In this document: positions 61,930-64,000 of the stretch, in pieces
Layout: each line of letters begins with the position of its first letter
Numbering within the stretch: position 1 is the first letter of the stretch
Origin: VBAU01 sp036005185
GTDB taxonomy: Bacteria; Bacteroidota; Bacteroidia; Chitinophagales; Chitinophagaceae
Direction of reading: 5' to 3'
DNA: 64,000 nt
Assembly (NCBI GenBank): GCA_036005185.1
Contig: DASYQS010000051.1
Coordinates: 15,890 to 79,889 of the forward strand
The notes under the pieces: model-generated
Databases searched by the model: none
Told to the model about the DNA's origin: nothing
What the model saw: the letters and a program-made list of their open reading frames with translations, nothing else
Made by a program: the position numbers and the translations under genes

Positions 61930-63276
61930 TTACAGTGGCTGGGGATTATTGATGAAATCAAGATATAAGGCAGCACTCCATGAAAATGCATCAGCACCTA
62001 GGCCTTGTGAGGAACCACCTTCATTTGCCGGCCGAGGGTCAAAATATTCATACATTCCTATATTTTCAATAAGGTCCAGCGAATCGGCTTTTATTTTTTT
62101 GGCAAGATCTTTTTTCCCATAACGGATCAGCCCATGAAATATCATCCAGTTTACATTGATCCATACGGGACCACGCCAATATTTTACAGCATTGAACGAG
62201 TCTTCATCCGCCGCAGTAGAAGGGCACAATTTCCATTGATCGTTTTTAATAAAACTTGTGGTAAGATGATTTGTTAGCTTTTCGACTTGCTCATCATTAC
62301 AAATACCAGCAAACAATGGCATAAAGCCCGAAGATGTTTTAATAGGAATTGATTTTTTATTTTTTAGATCATAGGCAAAATAAAAATCGGACTCTTTATC
62401 CCATAATTTGCTATTGATAGCTTCAATGGTTTTTTTGTTCCATTCTTTTATTTCAGCAGCATCCAAGTGAAGGTGTTCGGCCAAAGCAATCAACCCGTAA
62501 TTTGATTTTACCAATAATGAATTGAACAATACATCCTGCACCAAAAAAGGACAATCTTTTACAATCTTTTCATCATTGTATTGATACCGGATGAACAAAT
62601 CGATTAAATAAATATAGCGCTTATAATTTTCATTGGTTGGTCGTTGTGAGGCATCCACATTTTTTATATCACGACGCAGTGCAGAAACATCTCGAACTCC
62701 CGTTACATCGATGGCATTCAGAATTTCATCCCAGTTGGGCGAATTATCTGTGCCGGCTTCCCAGTTATGATGAATGTAAACCAGTCCTTCATTATAGGGA
62801 TCCCGATGAGTATAAAGATATCGATGAAAGGAAACGATTTTTGGAAATATCTCTTTTAAAAATTTATCCCAGCCTTGAATTTTACTTTCCAATAGGCTTG
62901 TCATTCTTTCTAAAATAAAAGCAAATACCGGCGGCTGTGTAATGCCTGAGGTTAACACGCTGTTCGGTCGCCACGGAATATCTTTTGTTCCCCAGATCTC
63001 AGGGCCAGGAAAATAATTGGGATCAATGTGATGAAAATTGATATGCGGTAACATTCCGTTGCTCCATTGACCCTTGAACATGTTGGTTACTTCATCCATG
63101 GCTTTTTGCGGGTCACAGTATGCAAGCCCTAATGCAATAAAGCCCGAATCCCAATTCCATTGAAAAGGATATAATCTTGAACTGGGTATGGTATATCCGC
63201 CACGATTGTTGTTGATCAATATATCCTTTGCTTTTTGCAGATTATTTGTCAACAAATCGTTTATCTCAACATTCAT
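61930..63276 (-). CDS. GH63 glucosyl-/mannosylglycerate hydrolase-like enzyme
   Basis: A 448-residue (alpha/alpha)6-barrel enzyme without signal peptide, so cytoplasmic. Family blocks are LYPFQWNWDSGFIALGLAYC, GQWSNGMLPHINF, HHNWEAGTDNSPNWD (Asp177 as general acid), KYWRGPVWINVNW and the C-terminal NEGGSSQGLGADAFSWSAAL (Glu419 as candidate base). This pattern is that of GH63 mannosylglycerate/glucosylglycerate hydrolases rather than eukaryotic processing glucosidase. It would release D-glycerate and a hexose. The glycerate kinase two genes downstream supports this substrate. Which hexose is used cannot be told. Confidence 0.85.
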   Translation of the reverse strand: MNVEINDLLTNNLQKAKDILINNNRGGYTIPSSRLYPFQWNWDSGFIALGLAYCDPQKAMDEVTNMFKGQWSNGMLPHINFHHIDPNYFPGPEIWGTKDIPWRPNSVLTSGITQPPVFAFILERMTSLLESKIQGWDKFLKEIFPKIVSFHRYLYTHRDPYNEGLVYIHHNWEAGTDNSPNWDEILNAIDVTGVRDVSALRRDIKNVDASQRPTNENYKRYIYLIDLFIRYQYNDEKIVKDCPFLVQDVLFNSLLVKSNYGLIALAEHLHLDAAEIKEWNKKTIEAINSKLWDKESDFYFAYDLKNKKSIPIKTSSGFMPLFAGICNDEQVEKLTNHLTTSFIKNDQWKLCPSTAADEDSFNAVKYWRGPVWINVNWMIFHGLIRYGKKDLAKKIKADSLDLIENIGMYEYFDPRPANEGGSSQGLGADAFSWSAALYLDFINNPQPL

Positions 63277-63309
63277 AATGATTTTGATTTAAAGGCAAAA
63301 AAATTCAAG

Positions 63310-63361
63310 GTTTCAGGATTTCTCAATATCAGATGTATCATTCAAGTTGAAATCCTGAAAC
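63310..63361 (-). terminator. terminator-like hairpin after the TonB receptor gene
   Basis: GTTTCAGGATTTC (63310-63322) and GAAATCCTGAAAC (63349-63361) are perfect 13-bp inverted repeats around a 26-nt loop. On the minus strand the stem is followed after a few bases by ATTTTTTT. It separates the receptor gene from the GH63 gene. Confidence 0.65.
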
Positions 63362-63382
63362 TATTTTAAGAGCCTTAATCTT

Positions 63383-64000
63383 CTAAAAATTCAGTGCTAT
63401 TCTTGCATACACTGCTCTGGGTAAGCTTACCCGACCAACAAAAAAGTCACCTGTATTGGTTTGCGTATTTCCTGCTCTGGGATTTCCTTCTGTTACCGCT
63501 TCGGAATCAAAAAGATTAAAAACACCGATCCCAAAGCGAACTGTTTCATCATTCTTGAGCTGACAGCTATATCCCAAGTCAAGCCTTGCCAATGTATAAG
63601 GATCTAACTCCACAAGATTTGCAGCATTGCCATAGCGCTTACCTACATAATCAATTCCAAAAGCTGCATAAAACTTTTTATTGTCATAGGCAAGCGAAGG
63701 GCTCATCATGATCTGAGGTTGCCTTTCTAGCCATTTGCCTTTATTGTCAATAGGCGTGGCAGTGCTGCTGTCAACAAATTTTGAATACTCGGCGTGTTGT
63801 ATTGTACCTGTACCTAAGAGATGAAATGATTTTACAAATTCCCAGTCATAAACAAACTCAACACCATAAGCTTTAGAGCTTTGAAGATTTTGTGTTTCCC
63901 TTAGTACGCCGCCAATTGTTACGAGATTTACTGCAAACCTGTCTTTTAATGTGATGTAGTATCCTGCAACCGTTGCTGTGATCATGCGATTGCCAAATTT
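63383..64000 (-). CDS. TonB-dependent outer-membrane receptor, C-terminal part
   Basis: The gene runs off the right edge; 205 codons are visible, and the reading frame is open to base 64000. The sequence is typical of the last strands of a TonB receptor barrel: GYYITLKDRFAVNLVTIGG, MMSPSLAYDNKKFYAAFGID, YTLARLDLGYSCQLKNDE, and a C terminus PRAVYARIALNF ending in Phe. The apparent ATG at 63985 is internal. It is not evident whether it is of the SusC or the FecA type. It may import the substrate of the downstream GH63 pathway, though a hairpin separates them. Confidence 0.85.
   Translation of the reverse strand, partial: KFGNRMITATVAGYYITLKDRFAVNLVTIGGVLRETQNLQSSKAYGVEFVYDWEFVKSFHLLGTGTIQHAEYSKFVDSSTATPIDNKGKWLERQPQIMMSPSLAYDNKKFYAAFGIDYVGKRYGNAANLVELDPYTLARLDLGYSCQLKNDETVRFGIGVFNLFDSEAVTEGNPRAGNTQTNTGDFFVGRVSLPRAVYARIALNF

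Noticed and set aside
1..64000. tRNA, rRNA, CRISPR arrays, prophage or IS transposases
   Set aside because: I looked for T-loop sequences on both strands, regular spacer-repeat patterns and transposase-like proteins, and saw none. A covariance search (tRNAscan, Infernal) would be needed to exclude RNA genes completely.

Overview
This window comes from a Bacteroidota chromosome, most likely the Chitinophagaceae or a close relative. The signs are a SusC/SusD pair, many lipoprotein signals of Bacteroidota type, AT-rich DNA, promoters of the TTTG-N19-TAnnTTTG type, few Shine-Dalgarno sequences, and palindromic G/C-rich dispersed repeats. No rRNA, tRNA, CRISPR array, phage or transposase gene was seen.

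Layout. (1) 0.2-23 kb, nearly all minus strand, is a glycan-use locus. SusC and SusD are followed by a strong terminator and three tandem ~1110-residue FG-GAP/ASPIC-UnbV surface lipoproteins. Beyond a lone plus-strand SRPBCC gene lies a second run: a secreted GH65 enzyme with the residue pattern of a hydrolase, a small membrane-anchored protein, a PAP2/haloperoxidase-like lipoprotein, an outer-membrane barrel and a secreted GH37 trehalase. Together they suggest periplasmic breakdown of alpha-linked glucose disaccharides. (2) 23-45 kb is mostly housekeeping and envelope genes: ligA, a patatin, a DUF2461 protein, a PIF1-like helicase with a C-terminal HTH, asd, a lamin-tail protein, an AsmA-like protein, a PQQ-type dehydrogenase, an MBOAT acyltransferase with two SGNH-like partners, and a PfkB kinase. 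A promoter-hairpin-terminator unit upstream of asd looks like an unannotated small RNA or leader. (3) 45-59 kb is a phenylacetyl-CoA epoxidase cluster (tetR, paaE, then paaA, B, C, D, G, I). It is split by an amino-sugar cassette (NagB-like, ROK kinase, GH123/DUF4091-like, DUF5107, NahK-like kinase). (4) 59-64 kb is a GH63 glycosylglycerate hydrolase, an SSS symporter and a glycerate kinase, next to a TonB receptor cut by the window edge. This is a coherent glucosyl- or mannosylglycerate pathway.

The most unusual feature is in the paa operon. Three small accessory genes sit between its genes: two four-helix-bundle (23S-rRNA-IVS-type) genes and one broken GxxExxY gene. Each is flanked by inverted repeats. 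The right-hand repeat encodes the first residues of the next enzyme for PaaC and PaaI. A gene-less derivative of the GxxExxY element lies at the end of the ROK gene and encodes its last residues. In addition, a G/C-rich palindromic repeat is inserted in frame inside both PaaB and PaaC. The operon therefore looks like a record of repeated invasion by small structured elements whose RNA could fold into long stems, as the 23S rRNA intervening sequences do.
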